This document shows positions 17,401 to 27,066 of a stretch of DNA of 64,000 nt, piece by piece. A program made the translations under genes and the position numbers. The first letter of the stretch is position 1. Each line of letters starts with the position of its first letter. Source of the DNA: Gammaproteobacteria bacterium. Lineage in GTDB: Bacteria > Pseudomonadota > Gammaproteobacteria > GCA-001735895. A model generated the notes under the pieces. The model saw nothing but the letters and a program-made list of their open reading frames with translations, had not been told where the DNA came from and ran no database searches. The stretch is from the NCBI GenBank assembly GCA_024225395.1, contig JAAEMR010000251.1, positions 1 to 64,000 on the forward strand, read 5' to 3'.

Positions 17401-19509
17401 TTAAATCGTAACCTGTTGTTCAGCCGGTGCAGGTGCTCCAACACTCGCGACGACCTTTATCTGTTTATCCTCTGGAATCTCTTCATAACTCAATACATGC
17501 AAACCCTGAATACCATGTCTGACCATGCGTGACAGGAAAGCCCTGAGGTTTTGCGAAACCAGTAACACAGCAGGCTGACCTTTTGATAACTGGTTTTGCG
17601 TACTTTCCTTGAGTGAGTTATGCATCATCTGGGCTAGTCCCGGCTCAAAGGCCATGACTTTTCCATCGGCTCCCTGTGCTGTTTGTTGCAAAATCTGTTC
17701 CAACGATGGATGTAAAGTCATAACAGATAGCTCTGAAGCCATTCCAAAGATAGTTTGCACAATTTGGCGCCCCAGCGATACACGTGTGGCTGCCGTTAAC
17801 ATGCCGGCATCTTGACTATGGATACCATGATCTGCCAATGTTTCGGCAATACTGCGTAAATCTCGTATCGACACCTGCTCCTGTAACAGGTTCTGTAATA
17901 CCTTCGCGATAATGCTCAGGGAAAGTGGTTTCGGTGTCAGGTTTTCAACCAGTTTGGGTGAAGTTCGTTTGAGTACTTCCATCAACTCCTGTACTTCTTC
18001 ATGTCCAATTAATTCATGTGCATTATCCTGTAACATCTGGCTCAGATGAGTTGCAATAACTGTGGACGTATCAACCACGGTATACCCCAGGGTCTGCGCA
18101 TGATCTCTTTGTGCCGGGTCTATCCAGATAGCTTCCAGCCCGAAGGCAGGATCTTTAGTCGGAGTACCATCAAGCATGCCATAGACGGTACCCGGATTGA
18201 TCGCCAGATCCTTGCCAGTCATCACATCGGCTTCACCCATCGGTACTCCCAGCAAACTCAGGCGGTAACTACTCGGTGACAAATCGAGATTGTCACGGAT
18301 ATGTACCGATTGAATCAGGAAGCCAAGTTCCTGGGAAAGTTTCTTGCGTACTCCTTTAATACGTGTCATCAGCTCCCCTCCCTGCCTTGCATCCACCAGT
18401 GGAATCAAACCATAACCCACTTCAAGTCCAATAAGATCGACCGTTTTTACATCGTCCCAGCTTAATTCCTTTTGCTCCGGTTTTACTTCAATTTCCTGAA
18501 CTGGTGTTTCGTCTTCAACTTCTTTCAGCTGCTGTCTTTTACTCATTTTATAAGCCATAAATGAAGCTATGGCTGCCAGGGTTAAAAATGCAAAGTTAGG
18601 CATACCGGGAATCAAACCCAGAACGGTTAAAATCGAAGCCGACACAATCAACGCACGAGGATCTGAAAACATTTGATCAAACACCAGATTACTCATTTCT
18701 CTGGATGCAGAAACCCGGGTCACAATAATGGCAGTCGCGGTGGATAAAATTAAGGAAGGAATCTGGGCAACCAGTCCGTCACCAATGGTCAGAATGGTAT
18801 AGTTTCGCATCGCATCACCAGCGGCCATATCATGCTGAAAAACACCTATTGATAGACCACCAATCATATTGATAAATAAAATCAGGATACCTGCCACCGC
18901 GTCACCCCGTACAAATTTACTGGCACCATCCATAGAACCATAAAAATCTGCTTCCTGGGCAACTTCTACGCGCCTTTGACGGGCTTCTTCCTGGGTACAT
19001 AAACCGGCATTTAAGTCAGCATCTATCGCCATTTGTTTTCCGGGCATGGCATCCAGCGTAAAACGTGCACTGACTTCTGATACCCGACCAGCACCTTTGG
19101 TCACGACCACAAAATTTATAATCACCAGAATACCGAAAACCACCAGGCCTACCGCATAATTACCACCGATAACAAAATCACCAAAAGCTTCGATAACTTT
19201 ACCTGCCGCTCCACCCCCGGTATGTCCTTCCAGTAACACCACACGAGTTGAAGCAATATTCAACGCCAGGCGTAACAGGGTTGCTATTAAAATAATGGTG
19301 GGGAAAACCGTGAAATCTAGAGGTCTCAACGCATACACCGAAACCAGTAATACGACCAACGCAAACATAATATTAAAGGTAAACAATAAATCCAGTGCCA
19401 TCGGGGGCAATGGCAGAATCACCATGCCTAACATAAGCATGATGATAAAAGGAGCACCCAGGCCTTGCGTATTAAAGCTCCGTACAGATTGAAAAATTGC
19501 TGTAATCAT
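17401..19509 (-). CDS. flhA: Flagellar export gate protein FlhA
   Basis: 702 residues, normal length. Eight hydrophobic segments fill roughly the first 330 residues. They include the highly conserved FHIPEP-type loop region (GAGRVSEVSARFTLDAMPGKQ and the following charged loop), and the large cytoplasmic domain follows. FlhA forms the nonameric ring of the flagellar type III export gate and binds late chaperone-substrate complexes. It begins three bases after flhB, as part of one long export-gate transcript. Confidence 0.97.
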   Translation of the reverse strand: MITAIFQSVRSFNTQGLGAPFIIMLMLGMVILPLPPMALDLLFTFNIMFALVVLLVSVYALRPLDFTVFPTIILIATLLRLALNIASTRVVLLEGHTGGGAAGKVIEAFGDFVIGGNYAVGLVVFGILVIINFVVVTKGAGRVSEVSARFTLDAMPGKQMAIDADLNAGLCTQEEARQRRVEVAQEADFYGSMDGASKFVRGDAVAGILILFINMIGGLSIGVFQHDMAAGDAMRNYTILTIGDGLVAQIPSLILSTATAIIVTRVSASREMSNLVFDQMFSDPRALIVSASILTVLGLIPGMPNFAFLTLAAIASFMAYKMSKRQQLKEVEDETPVQEIEVKPEQKELSWDDVKTVDLIGLEVGYGLIPLVDARQGGELMTRIKGVRKKLSQELGFLIQSVHIRDNLDLSPSSYRLSLLGVPMGEADVMTGKDLAINPGTVYGMLDGTPTKDPAFGLEAIWIDPAQRDHAQTLGYTVVDTSTVIATHLSQMLQDNAHELIGHEEVQELMEVLKRTSPKLVENLTPKPLSLSIIAKVLQNLLQEQVSIRDLRSIAETLADHGIHSQDAGMLTAATRVSLGRQIVQTIFGMASELSVMTLHPSLEQILQQTAQGADGKVMAFEPGLAQMMHNSLKESTQNQLSKGQPAVLLVSQNLRAFLSRMVRHGIQGLHVLSYEEIPEDKQIKVVASVGAPAPAEQQVTI

Positions 19510-19512
19510 AAT

Positions 19513-20640
19513 TTATATATTTTCATCGGTAGGTACGTATGGGTCGGGGCGATCTGGAATATCCAGTCCATCTATCTTCGCCTGACGTAACTGAAAAATA
19601 AATGCCAGAACCTGAGCCACGGCATAAAATAATTGTGATGGAATTTCCTGGCCAATTTTACCATGCGCAAAAAGGGCTCTCGCCAGTGGCGGTGCTTCAA
19701 ATATTTCAACACCTGCTCCACTACCCACTTCACGAATCTTGAAGGCCATATGGTCCTGCCCCATAGCGACAATCACCGGCACCGCCATATCATCCGGGTT
19801 ATATTTCAACGCAACAGCAAAATGTGTCGGGTTTGTAATGATGACATCTGCGGTGGGTACATCTTCCATCATGCGTCGTTGTGCCATTTCCTGCTGTAGC
19901 GCACGAACCCTGGATTTAACTTCAGGACGCCCTTCTGTCTCTTTCATTTCATCCCTGACTTCCTGTAACGTCATTTTTAACTTTTGACTGTGATCCCATA
20001 ACTGAAATGGCACATCAATCGCGGCAATTAATATTAACGATGATGACATCACCATAAAGCTATATGCCAGTAACCAGGCCGCATCGCTTAAGCCCGGTAA
20101 AAAAGCTTCATGACCCAGGCCTAAAAATTCATCTGATTTTGCCCACATAAACGTGATAGAGAAAAAAGCCACGACAAAAAATTTCGCCAATGCCTTCACC
20201 AGTTCCATTAAACCTTTAGATGAAAAAATCCGTTTCAAACCTTTTAACGGGTTTAATTTATCCGTTTTAAAAGCCATAGAACCCACATTAAAAGCCCAGC
20301 CACCGAGCATTATCGGTGTGCTTAAAGCCACCACGGTCATTAATATAAGAAATGGTAAAAGACCTGACAATGCTATCCACAAAGCTGATTCAAAACTGGA
20401 AATCACTTCAACAGGATTCATTATTTCTGATCTTGTAAACGTGAAGCCTTTCGTCAACATCTCGGTCAAATGAGAGATAATAAAAGGCCCCATCGACAAA
20501 AGGGCCAGAGAACCCAGAAACATGATGGCCATACTGTTCAACTCTTTTGATCGAGGAACCTGCCCTTGTTTCTGCGCCTCCCTGAGTTTTTTCGGGGTAG
20601 GCTCTTCTGTTTTTTCCTGACTGCTTTCATTTTCAGCCAT
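19513..20640 (-). CDS. flhB: Flagellar export switch protein FlhB
   Basis: 375 residues: four membrane helices in the first ~215, then the cytoplasmic domain with the autocleavage motif NPTH at 270-273. FlhB changes the export apparatus from rod/hook to filament substrates when FliK reports that the hook is complete. The start overlaps the fliR stop by one base. A free paralogue of its C-terminal fragment is encoded at 5282-5575. Confidence 0.97.
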   Translation of the reverse strand: MAENESSQEKTEEPTPKKLREAQKQGQVPRSKELNSMAIMFLGSLALLSMGPFIISHLTEMLTKGFTFTRSEIMNPVEVISSFESALWIALSGLLPFLILMTVVALSTPIMLGGWAFNVGSMAFKTDKLNPLKGLKRIFSSKGLMELVKALAKFFVVAFFSITFMWAKSDEFLGLGHEAFLPGLSDAAWLLAYSFMVMSSSLILIAAIDVPFQLWDHSQKLKMTLQEVRDEMKETEGRPEVKSRVRALQQEMAQRRMMEDVPTADVIITNPTHFAVALKYNPDDMAVPVIVAMGQDHMAFKIREVGSGAGVEIFEAPPLARALFAHGKIGQEIPSQLFYAVAQVLAFIFQLRQAKIDGLDIPDRPDPYVPTDENI

Positions 20641-21413
20641 TACAGTCCTCCAATTTTCTGACTAAGCTGCATTCCCTGCAGTAATATCTGATTAAAGCGA
20701 GGTAAAATACTGGGCATCACCAGCATCAGAATAATGAAACCAACTAACATAGTGACTGGAAAACCAATCGAGAAAATATTCAATTGCGGAGCCGCCCTGG
20801 TCACCACGCCCATCGCCAGCGTAATCGTTAAAATAGAAATCACTGCTGGTAATGCGATCCAGGCAGCACCGATAAACATTTCACTACCAAATTTAATAAT
20901 TACCCAGAAACTCTCACGTGAAATTCCATCAACGCTAACAGGCAGGGTTTGAAAACTATTCACCACTAATTGAATAATCATCAAATGCCCCCCCAGAGCA
21001 AGAAACATCAAGGTACCCATAATCAGAAAAAACTGGGACAGTACCGGCACATTAACCCCATTAGCAGGGTCTACCATCGAAGCAAAACCCAGACCCATGG
21101 TCATGGAGATAACTTCACCCGCAATGGTTAAAGTTGCCAGTACCATCTGTAACACAAAACCCATGGCCAGACCGATCAACACCTGATGCAGTGAAATAGT
21201 CAGCCCCGCTAGAGAAAGAGGATCAACAGCTGGAACCTGCGGAATTAGTGGAACCACAACAAATGAAATTAGCACGGCCAGCACTACCCGTATGCGAGTA
21301 GAAACCATGCGTGTACCAATCACCGGAATGGCCATTAACATCGCACTTATACGCATAAACGGCCACATCAGGCTACCGACAAATGCACTGGCTTCAGCTG
21401 CGTTTATTTCCAT
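20640..21413 (-). CDS. fliR: Flagellar export gate protein FliR
   Basis: 257 residues, almost wholly hydrophobic with about six membrane segments. Family features include an N-terminal MRISAMLMAIPVIG-type segment. FliR assembles with FliP and FliQ into the helical core of the export gate. Overlaps flhB by one base. Confidence 0.95.
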   Translation of the reverse strand: MEINAAEASAFVGSLMWPFMRISAMLMAIPVIGTRMVSTRIRVVLAVLISFVVVPLIPQVPAVDPLSLAGLTISLHQVLIGLAMGFVLQMVLATLTIAGEVISMTMGLGFASMVDPANGVNVPVLSQFFLIMGTLMFLALGGHLMIIQLVVNSFQTLPVSVDGISRESFWVIIKFGSEMFIGAAWIALPAVISILTITLAMGVVTRAAPQLNIFSIGFPVTMLVGFIILMLVMPSILPRFNQILLQGMQLSQKIGGL

Positions 21414-21422
21414 AATAAGGTA

Positions 21423-21692
21423 TCAACCTATTAGCCCGGGGATACTCATGTATAAATCTCGAGTAAAGTTTAATATCAACTGAAGCATCCAGGGGCCCGC
21501 GATCATAATGGAAATGACCAGTATCAGTAATTTAGGAATAAAACTGAGCGTCATTTCATTGATGGAAGTGGCCGCCTGAAACATGCCTATCAATAAACCA
21601 ATTGCCAGTGCTGAGATCAACATAGGTGCCGCCAGCATGACGATCACCATAAGAGCCTGTTGAGAAAGATCTATGACGGTATCAGCATTCAT
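21423..21692 (-). CDS. fliQ: Flagellar export gate protein FliQ
   Basis: 89 residues with two hydrophobic hairpin helices and a conserved loop (AATSINEMTLSFIPKL), the normal FliQ size. Four copies pack around the FliP-FliR core. Only four bases separate it from fliP and nine from fliR. Confidence 0.95.
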   Translation of the reverse strand: MNADTVIDLSQQALMVIVMLAAPMLISALAIGLLIGMFQAATSINEMTLSFIPKLLILVISIMIAGPWMLQLILNFTRDLYMSIPGLIG

Positions 21693-21696
21693 TACA

Positions 21697-22461
21697 TCAA
21701 CCGTTAACCAGAAAACTGGACGCGAGTGTTCCCATAATCAATGCCCATCCATCGACCAGTACAAATAACATAAGTTTAAATGGCAGCGAAATAATCAAAG
21801 GGGACAACATCATCATACCCATAGACATCAAGGTACTGGCAACTACCAGATCGATAATAACGAAGGGAATGAATATCAGAAAGCCTATCTGGAAAGCTGT
21901 TTTCAATTCACTGGTGACAAATGCAGGCATCAATAATCGTAACGGTGTTTCTTCAGGTGACGCGATAGATTCAACACCGGCTATGTCGGCAAACATTTGA
22001 ATATCTGTTTCCCGTGTTTGCGCAAGCATAAAAGTTTTAAAAGGTACCGCAGCCATATTCAACGCTTCAAATGCAGTCATCTGCTCCTGAAGATAAGGCT
22101 GAATCGCTTCATCATTAACCTGTTCCAGAACTGGAGTCATAATAAACAGGCTTAGAAACAGAGACAGTCCTAACAGGACCTGGTTTGAAGGTGTTGATTG
22201 AGTCCCCATTGCCTGGCGTAAAATACCCAGAACAATTATGATCCGGGTAAATGAAGTCATCATTAACAGAATGGCCGGTAACAGTGTCAACACGGTCATC
22301 AATGCCAGTATTTCCAGTGTCACACTGTAAGACTGACCATCTGCAGCACCACCTGCAACATTTAGTGCAGGAATCCCCAGGGTTTGGGCTTCGACAGGAA
22401 GCCCTGTCATTAGCAGAAAAGGAAGCAGTAAAAAACGAAAAATATTTGTATTAATCAACAT
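21697..22461 (-). CDS. fliP: Flagellar export gate protein FliP
   Basis: 254 residues from the ATG at 22461. A longer open frame reaching 22536 lies within fliO and is unlikely to be used. The N-terminus is a cleavable signal peptide (hydrophobic stretch before VEAQ), as usual for FliP. It is followed by the diagnostic [19 protein letters not shown] segment and [11 protein letters not shown]. Five copies form the gate core with FliR. The start overlaps the fliO stop by 11 bases, so coupling is likely. Confidence 0.95.
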   Translation of the reverse strand: MLINTNIFRFLLLPFLLMTGLPVEAQTLGIPALNVAGGAADGQSYSVTLEILALMTVLTLLPAILLMMTSFTRIIIVLGILRQAMGTQSTPSNQVLLGLSLFLSLFIMTPVLEQVNDEAIQPYLQEQMTAFEALNMAAVPFKTFMLAQTRETDIQMFADIAGVESIASPEETPLRLLMPAFVTSELKTAFQIGFLIFIPFVIIDLVVASTLMSMGMMMLSPLIISLPFKLMLFVLVDGWALIMGTLASSFLVNG

Positions 22462-22909
22462 GACTACTGTCTCGGTTTTTATGATTATCCCGATTAAGCA
22501 GTTGATTAAATTTCTCACCAAAAGACTGGTTATCAACTTCTTTTAAGTCTGTATTAACAATCGTTTTAAGCGTATGCAGTTTTTCTATCCGGCCAGGTGT
22601 CAAACCCAGTAAAACCTGTTCATCACCTACCTGAATTAATGCAATACGATCACGCTGCCCGACCGATATTGCCGAAACGATTTTAATCAAACCATTTTGA
22701 GAGTGCTGGGTTAGCTGCATTTTTTTCATCATCCAGGCGAGGCCGAAAATAAGCAGCAAAATAAACACTAACGCAAGCGTTAGTTTTATTAGATAGGAAG
22801 AAGAAACAGGATCGACAGTCGGTAATTGAGTGTTAATTTCAGCAGCAATAAGTTGCCCTGAAAATACCTGCAACAGAATCAGCATTAATAAAGTGGCCAG
22901 CAGTTTCAT
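22451..22909 (-). CDS. fliO: Flagellar assembly protein FliO
   Basis: 152 residues. An N-terminal signal-like helix and one membrane segment (about 42-64) are followed by a cytoplasmic domain ([33 protein letters not shown] read in parts). FliO helps FliP oligomerise and is not in the final gate. The call rests on the domain pattern and on the fliN-fliO-fliP order. Confidence 0.9.
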   Translation of the reverse strand: MKLLATLLMLILLQVFSGQLIAAEINTQLPTVDPVSSSYLIKLTLALVFILLLIFGLAWMMKKMQLTQHSQNGLIKIVSAISVGQRDRIALIQVGDEQVLLGLTPGRIEKLHTLKTIVNTDLKEVDNQSFGEKFNQLLNRDNHKNRDSSHVD

Positions 22910-22914
22910 GGGAT

Positions 22915-23331
22915 TTATTTTAAATTTTTAATCCGTTCAGCCGGACTAATCACATCCGTCAATCGAATACCAAATTTTTCGTTTACGACAACCACTTCAC
23001 CGTGCGCAACCAGGGTTCCATTAACCAGCACATCCATTGGTTCTCCTGCCAGTCTATCCAGTTCAACCACTGACCCCTGGTTAAGTTGCAGCAAGTTTCG
23101 AATACTTATCTTTGCTCTGCCAATTTCCATCGCAATAGTGACCGGAATATCCAGCACAACATCAAGATTAACATCGCCCTGAACATAAGCCTGAGATTCC
23201 TGTAAAGAGGCTGCTTCTACTTTTTCAACTTCATCAGCACCACCTCCGGCTCCGGTCTGTTCTTCCATGGCTGCAGCCCACTCATCAGCCATTGCCTGCT
23301 GGTCTACGGGTTGTTCTGTTTCATTATTCAT
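22915..23331 (-). CDS. fliN: Flagellar motor switch protein FliN
   Basis: 138 residues. The N-terminal ~60 are acidic and likely flexible. The C-terminal SpoA domain has the typical LDIPVTIAMEIGRAKISI and GMDVLVNGTLVAHGEVVVV-like segments. FliN forms the bottom of the C-ring, holds FliH-FliI and takes part in CheY-P switching. Confidence 0.96.
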   Translation of the reverse strand: MNNETEQPVDQQAMADEWAAAMEEQTGAGGGADEVEKVEAASLQESQAYVQGDVNLDVVLDIPVTIAMEIGRAKISIRNLLQLNQGSVVELDRLAGEPMDVLVNGTLVAHGEVVVVNEKFGIRLTDVISPAERIKNLK

Positions 23332-23368
23332 TACGGTTCTCCTGATAACTCTGGCTGTTTATAGCGTG

Positions 23369-24406
23369 CTATTTTGTACTGGATTGTTTAGAATTTTTTA
23401 TCTTTAATTGACTGATTTTGGATTCAGCCTTCTCCTTTAACTCCATAATAGTTTCAATCTTGATGGCCACATTTCCTGAACTTTCACCATACTTGCCTCT
23501 CATGATGGGCATATCATCGACCATTAACGAGACTTGCTCGGGCATGTCAATGGGGATAATATCGCCAGACTGTAAATTGATCAGGTCAGATACTTTCAGT
23601 TCCTTTTCAGCAAACAACCCGGTCAAATTCACCTTTGCATGCATTAACTCTTCTTTCAGTAAAACACCCCATCGATCGTCAGTATCACTCATATCACTTT
23701 GTACGCCCGCATCCAGAATTGGGCGGATGGGCTCAATCATTGAATACGGCAGAACCACGTGAATATCGCCTCCACCACCTTCCAGTTCTATATGAAAACT
23801 GGACACAACTATCACCTCTGAAGGGCTGACAATATTGGCTAAATGGGGATTTACTTCATGATTGTGGTAACTGAATTCCACCGGAAGGATGGGTTCCCAG
23901 GCCTTGACCATTTCATCGAAACACATATAAACTACTTTCTCGATAACGCGTAATTCTGTGTGGGTAAATTCACGACCTTCTATTTTTGCGTGAATACTGC
24001 CATCACCACCAAAAAAATTATCGACAATAATGAACACCAGTTTGGGATCCAGCATGATCATGCCTGTTCCGCGCAAAGGCGACATTTTAATCAGGCTCAA
24101 ACTGGTAGGTACAAATAGAGTATGAATATATTCAGAGAACTTGATCATCTGAATACCGTTGACGGATATCTCGGGGGTTTTTCTCAGCATGTTGAAAAAG
24201 CTCACCCTGAAATAACGGGAAAAGCGTTCATTGATCATTTCAAGAGTCGGTAATCGGCCTCGGACAATTCGCTCCTGATTATTAAAATCAAATGCATGGG
24301 CTTCGCCATCATCTAAATCATCTTTACCGGCAGTATCTACTGCACCATCATCCACGCCATGCAGTAGTGCATCAACTTCATCCTGGCTTAAAATATCTGT
24401 GCTCAC
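23369..24406 (-). CDS. fliM: Flagellar motor switch protein FliM
   Basis: 345 residues. The N-terminal peptide ILSQDEVDALLHGV is the CheY-P binding motif. The middle CheC-like domain contains the GGDGSIHAKIEGREFTHTE segment (read in parts), and the C-terminal SpoA domain pairs with FliN. FliM transmits CheY-P binding to the rotor. Part of the fliL-led operon. Confidence 0.97.
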   Translation of the reverse strand: MSTDILSQDEVDALLHGVDDGAVDTAGKDDLDDGEAHAFDFNNQERIVRGRLPTLEMINERFSRYFRVSFFNMLRKTPEISVNGIQMIKFSEYIHTLFVPTSLSLIKMSPLRGTGMIMLDPKLVFIIVDNFFGGDGSIHAKIEGREFTHTELRVIEKVVYMCFDEMVKAWEPILPVEFSYHNHEVNPHLANIVSPSEVIVVSSFHIELEGGGGDIHVVLPYSMIEPIRPILDAGVQSDMSDTDDRWGVLLKEELMHAKVNLTGLFAEKELKVSDLINLQSGDIIPIDMPEQVSLMVDDMPIMRGKYGESSGNVAIKIETIMELKEKAESKISQLKIKNSKQSSTK

Positions 24407-24422
24407 AGCAATTACCCTGTGT

Positions 24423-24935
24423 TTATTGCATGACGAAATTAGTGAAAAAGATGTTATCTACTTCACCACCACTACCATATTTATTAATCACTTGCTGGAT
24501 AGACTCTTTAACTTTCAGCTGTAGTTGCAACTTGCCTTCCTGTGAACGTAAATCGGCAGAATTTTGTTCCCCAAACAATAGTGTCAAATTATTACGAATT
24601 AACGGTTTATGTGCTTCAATTTCTTCTGCCACTTCAGCAAAATAAGTCAACACATTGATTTGAATCTGTAAAAAGCCTACGGGATCAGCCGGCCCGAGAT
24701 TGACCGTAAAAGCTTTGAGTTCGATATAGTTAGGATCTTCTTTTTCAGGGATAACGTCTTCAACGGCTTCGGTTGTTTCTGTGGATTTATCACCACCCAT
24801 CAACATAACTGTTACACCGACCGATATGCCCACCAGTAATAAAACACTGATGACAAGAATGATAATCAGTTTTTTCTTGCTACCTCCTGTAGCCTCTTCC
24901 TTTTCGTCCTGTGGTGTATCTTTATTTGCAGCCAT
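24423..24935 (-). CDS. fliL: Flagellar basal-body-associated protein FliL
   Basis: 170 residues. A charged cytoplasmic N-terminus precedes a single membrane helix (about 27-48) and a periplasmic domain containing FTVNLGPADPVGFLQ and ending FTNFVMQ, as in FliL. FliL surrounds stator units and supports torque. It opens the fliL-to-fliA transcript and has a sigma-54-type promoter directly upstream. Confidence 0.95.
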   Translation of the reverse strand: MAANKDTPQDEKEEATGGSKKKLIIILVISVLLLVGISVGVTVMLMGGDKSTETTEAVEDVIPEKEDPNYIELKAFTVNLGPADPVGFLQIQINVLTYFAEVAEEIEAHKPLIRNNLTLLFGEQNSADLRSQEGKLQLQLKVKESIQQVINKYGSGGEVDNIFFTNFVMQ

Positions 24936-25314
24936 CGAGATCTCCAGTAACTAGTACCCTTTTAAAGCAATCTTAATGCCATAATTATTATCCCTTTAAA
25001 AACAAACAGTTATTAAATAAATTATCCATGATGACAGTAAATTGACACCGCAATTCTATTTAATGCTTCAACAATTTGACACATCAATAAAATCAGCTGA
25101 ATAGAAATACTGGTGGATTAGCAGATGCCTGATAATTAGACATCTCTATTTTCTTGCTAAAGAAAAAAATAGCAGGACAAGGGAAGGTGAAAAACCTAAT
25201 CGGGGACAGGGTTATACAAAGTAAGTATTTAACAGAAAATAATATTGACCTACAGAGATATCATAAATGCTGTTAGTCAGCCATTCAAAATCAGAGAACT
25301 ACGATCAATATTTA
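24936..25314. other. Intergenic region between fliK and fliL
   Basis: About 380 bases without a credible ORF. It holds the fliL promoter (24967-24981). A weak imperfect hairpin around 25147-25170 lacks a U-run. No clear terminator for fliK was seen. Confidence 0.5.
24967..24981 (-). promoter_or_regulatory. Sigma-54 promoter of the fliL operon
   Basis: Minus-strand TGGCAT-TAAGA-TTGC: perfect -12 box, -24 box with one change, correct spacing. The predicted start is about 20 bases before the fliL ATG. Confidence 0.75.
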
Positions 25315-26610
25315 TCAGGCAAAGAAATCAATTCGACCATTGTCCAGCATTAATGAAAGCTCCCCCTGGTGCATACCGGTCATCTCATTCCGGGAAGAGA
25401 GATGCTGTTGATCATCACCATCCTGTTGCTGATGTTGCTGCGACATATCATCCTGGGCCAAAGTTTGCTCACGGTGAGACACATCAACATCCACAGAATC
25501 GTAACCCGCTTCCTGTAAAAATTCTCTGAGCCGGGCACTGGCTGAATCAATCAGGTCGCGCGTTTGAGCATGTTGAGTATGGATGGTGATAGTGGCACTT
25601 TCTTCTTTAAGCTGAATTTGGATATCGAGCTTGCCAAGATGAGGAGGGTCAAGGCGTATTTCTGCAGTATTTAATTTATTAGTTAACAACAGAGATACCT
25701 TTTCACCCAGCGCATCACCCCACTGTGAAGCTGTAGCCTGGGGTGCTAGCTGCAATGTTTGCAGAGAAGAAGGCAATAGCTGATTGATCTGGTTCTGCGA
25801 AGGCGAAGTCGACAATGGGCTTACCGAAGGTAACACTGAAACAGTATTATCCTTTACTACAGCCCCTGACTGTTCTACGGCGGACAGTTTAAACTGTAAT
25901 TTTTCAGTTTGCAGCCCTTCACTTTTAGGTAATTCCAACTCTGAGCTTTTACCCGTCAACAGCTTTGCTCCTTGTTCTAAAGATTCAGCATCTATATTGA
26001 CCTGACCACTGGCTAAAGAGCTTTCAAAACCCTTTTGCAGGGTTCGATTTAAATCCACAGGTACTACAGCAGATTTGAGCTGGTTTTCAGAGACAATGGA
26101 ATCAGGTTTAAGCGGAAGAGTCGTTTCAGTGCTCTGCCCGGATGACATTTGTTTATCGAGTCCTGCAACAAAAGCGGAAGCAATTTGCCCGGAAGGAGGC
26201 AATTTGTCACCGTTTAAGTGTCCAGTATCAAGTGACTCCTGCATTGCATTTAACAGCGCCACAGCAGGAACAGACACTTCTTCAGCCATTTCAGGCAACC
26301 CCAGTTCAGTTTGAATAGCGGATAATTCAGACTCGGAAAAATGAGATTTCATACTGTGTATCAAGTCGGTGGACAAGCCATTTTCAACACCTTTCAAATT
26401 TTCATCAACAGTAATTTCAGTTAATTGCTGATTCAATATTGACCAGAAATCACCATCCTGCAACACTTTCTCAAAAACTTCATCACCCATAGCTTGAGGC
26501 ATATCCTGCCCCGCTGCCAATCCAGCTGCCTGTCCAGCCATCAAACCATCAAGCTGCACATCTGCGCCACTGGATAATATGGGTAACATATTGTCGTTAG
26601 AAATAGTCAT
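25315..26610 (-). CDS. fliK: Flagellar hook-length control protein FliK
   Basis: 431 residues. The long N-terminal ruler region is low in conserved motifs and rich in Gln, Ser and Leu. The C-terminal domain has the FliK core: ASQWGDALGEKVSLLLT, AEIRLDPPHLGKLDIQI, then TQHAQTRDLIDSASARLREFLQEAG. FliK is secreted, measures the hook and triggers the FlhB switch. Its own sigma-54 promoter lies 66 bases upstream. Another FliK-domain gene is at 3675-5285. Confidence 0.93.
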   Translation of the reverse strand: MTISNDNMLPILSSGADVQLDGLMAGQAAGLAAGQDMPQAMGDEVFEKVLQDGDFWSILNQQLTEITVDENLKGVENGLSTDLIHSMKSHFSESELSAIQTELGLPEMAEEVSVPAVALLNAMQESLDTGHLNGDKLPPSGQIASAFVAGLDKQMSSGQSTETTLPLKPDSIVSENQLKSAVVPVDLNRTLQKGFESSLASGQVNIDAESLEQGAKLLTGKSSELELPKSEGLQTEKLQFKLSAVEQSGAVVKDNTVSVLPSVSPLSTSPSQNQINQLLPSSLQTLQLAPQATASQWGDALGEKVSLLLTNKLNTAEIRLDPPHLGKLDIQIQLKEESATITIHTQHAQTRDLIDSASARLREFLQEAGYDSVDVDVSHREQTLAQDDMSQQHQQQDGDDQQHLSSRNEMTGMHQGELSLMLDNGRIDFFA

Positions 26611-26675
26611 ATTCTAGTCCACGGTTAGGTTGTTCTAAACCAGTCACAAAATAACTGGATTACAAAACCTTTAAA

Positions 26676-26690
26676 GCAGCATTCGTGCCA
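26676..26690 (-). promoter_or_regulatory. Sigma-54 promoter of fliK
   Basis: Minus-strand CTGGCACGAATGCTGC: consensus TGGCAC -24 box, five-base gap, CTGC -12 box with invariant GC. The predicted start is near 26664, about 54 bases before fliK. The -24 box is half of a 16-bp palindrome at 26685-26700. Confidence 0.8.
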
Positions 26691-26700
26691 GTTAACTGGC
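26685..26700. promoter_or_regulatory. Perfect 16-bp palindrome overlapping the fliK -24 box
   Basis: TGCCAGTTAACTGGCA is its own complement, and its left half supplies the -24 element of the fliK promoter. It could be an operator that blocks sigma-54 polymerase, or a chance extension of the -24 box. Confidence 0.35.
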
Positions 26701-26766
26701 AACAAGTGAACTTTAGAATTCCCTGAACACTCCTGAGGATCAACTCATTTATCTAGTTAAAAATAT

Positions 26767-27008
26767 TTCACCACGGAGAGCACGGAGGTCACAGGGGATA
26801 AATGGGGTTAGTATTTGTTGATGATTAGCAAAATAGGTCAGTCGTTTAAAGCAAAACCATCATTCAAAATGGATACCGGCTAAGAGCATACCGTTATGGC
26901 GAAGTCTTTTTTAGATTCATCAACGTTGAGACTGTAAATGGACAAATAAACACCTGGGCTGAATTATCTTTCTAATCACCTTTTTAACCTCTGCTCCCTC
27001 TGTGGTAA
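26767..27008. repeat. AT-rich element with CACGGAG/CAGAGG-type inverted ends
   Basis: The left end (26769-26788) reads CACCACGGAGAGCACGGAGG. The right end (26988-27007), on the minus strand, reads TTACCACAGAGGGAGCAGAGG. The ~200-base interior has no significant open frame. It splits fliJ from fliK in an otherwise compact operon. The ends resemble those of the element at 1-182. This may be a miniature mobile or repeat element; no target duplication was recognised. Confidence 0.5.
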
Positions 27009-27066
27009 CTAGATTTTTAAAACCTTAACATAGTTTAAAATCAGTAGTAGTCAGGTAGATTTTTAT

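Noticed and set aside
22462-22536. Upstream extension of the fliP frame
   Set aside because: It overlaps fliO coding sequence, and the signal peptide of FliP begins at the ATG at 22461.
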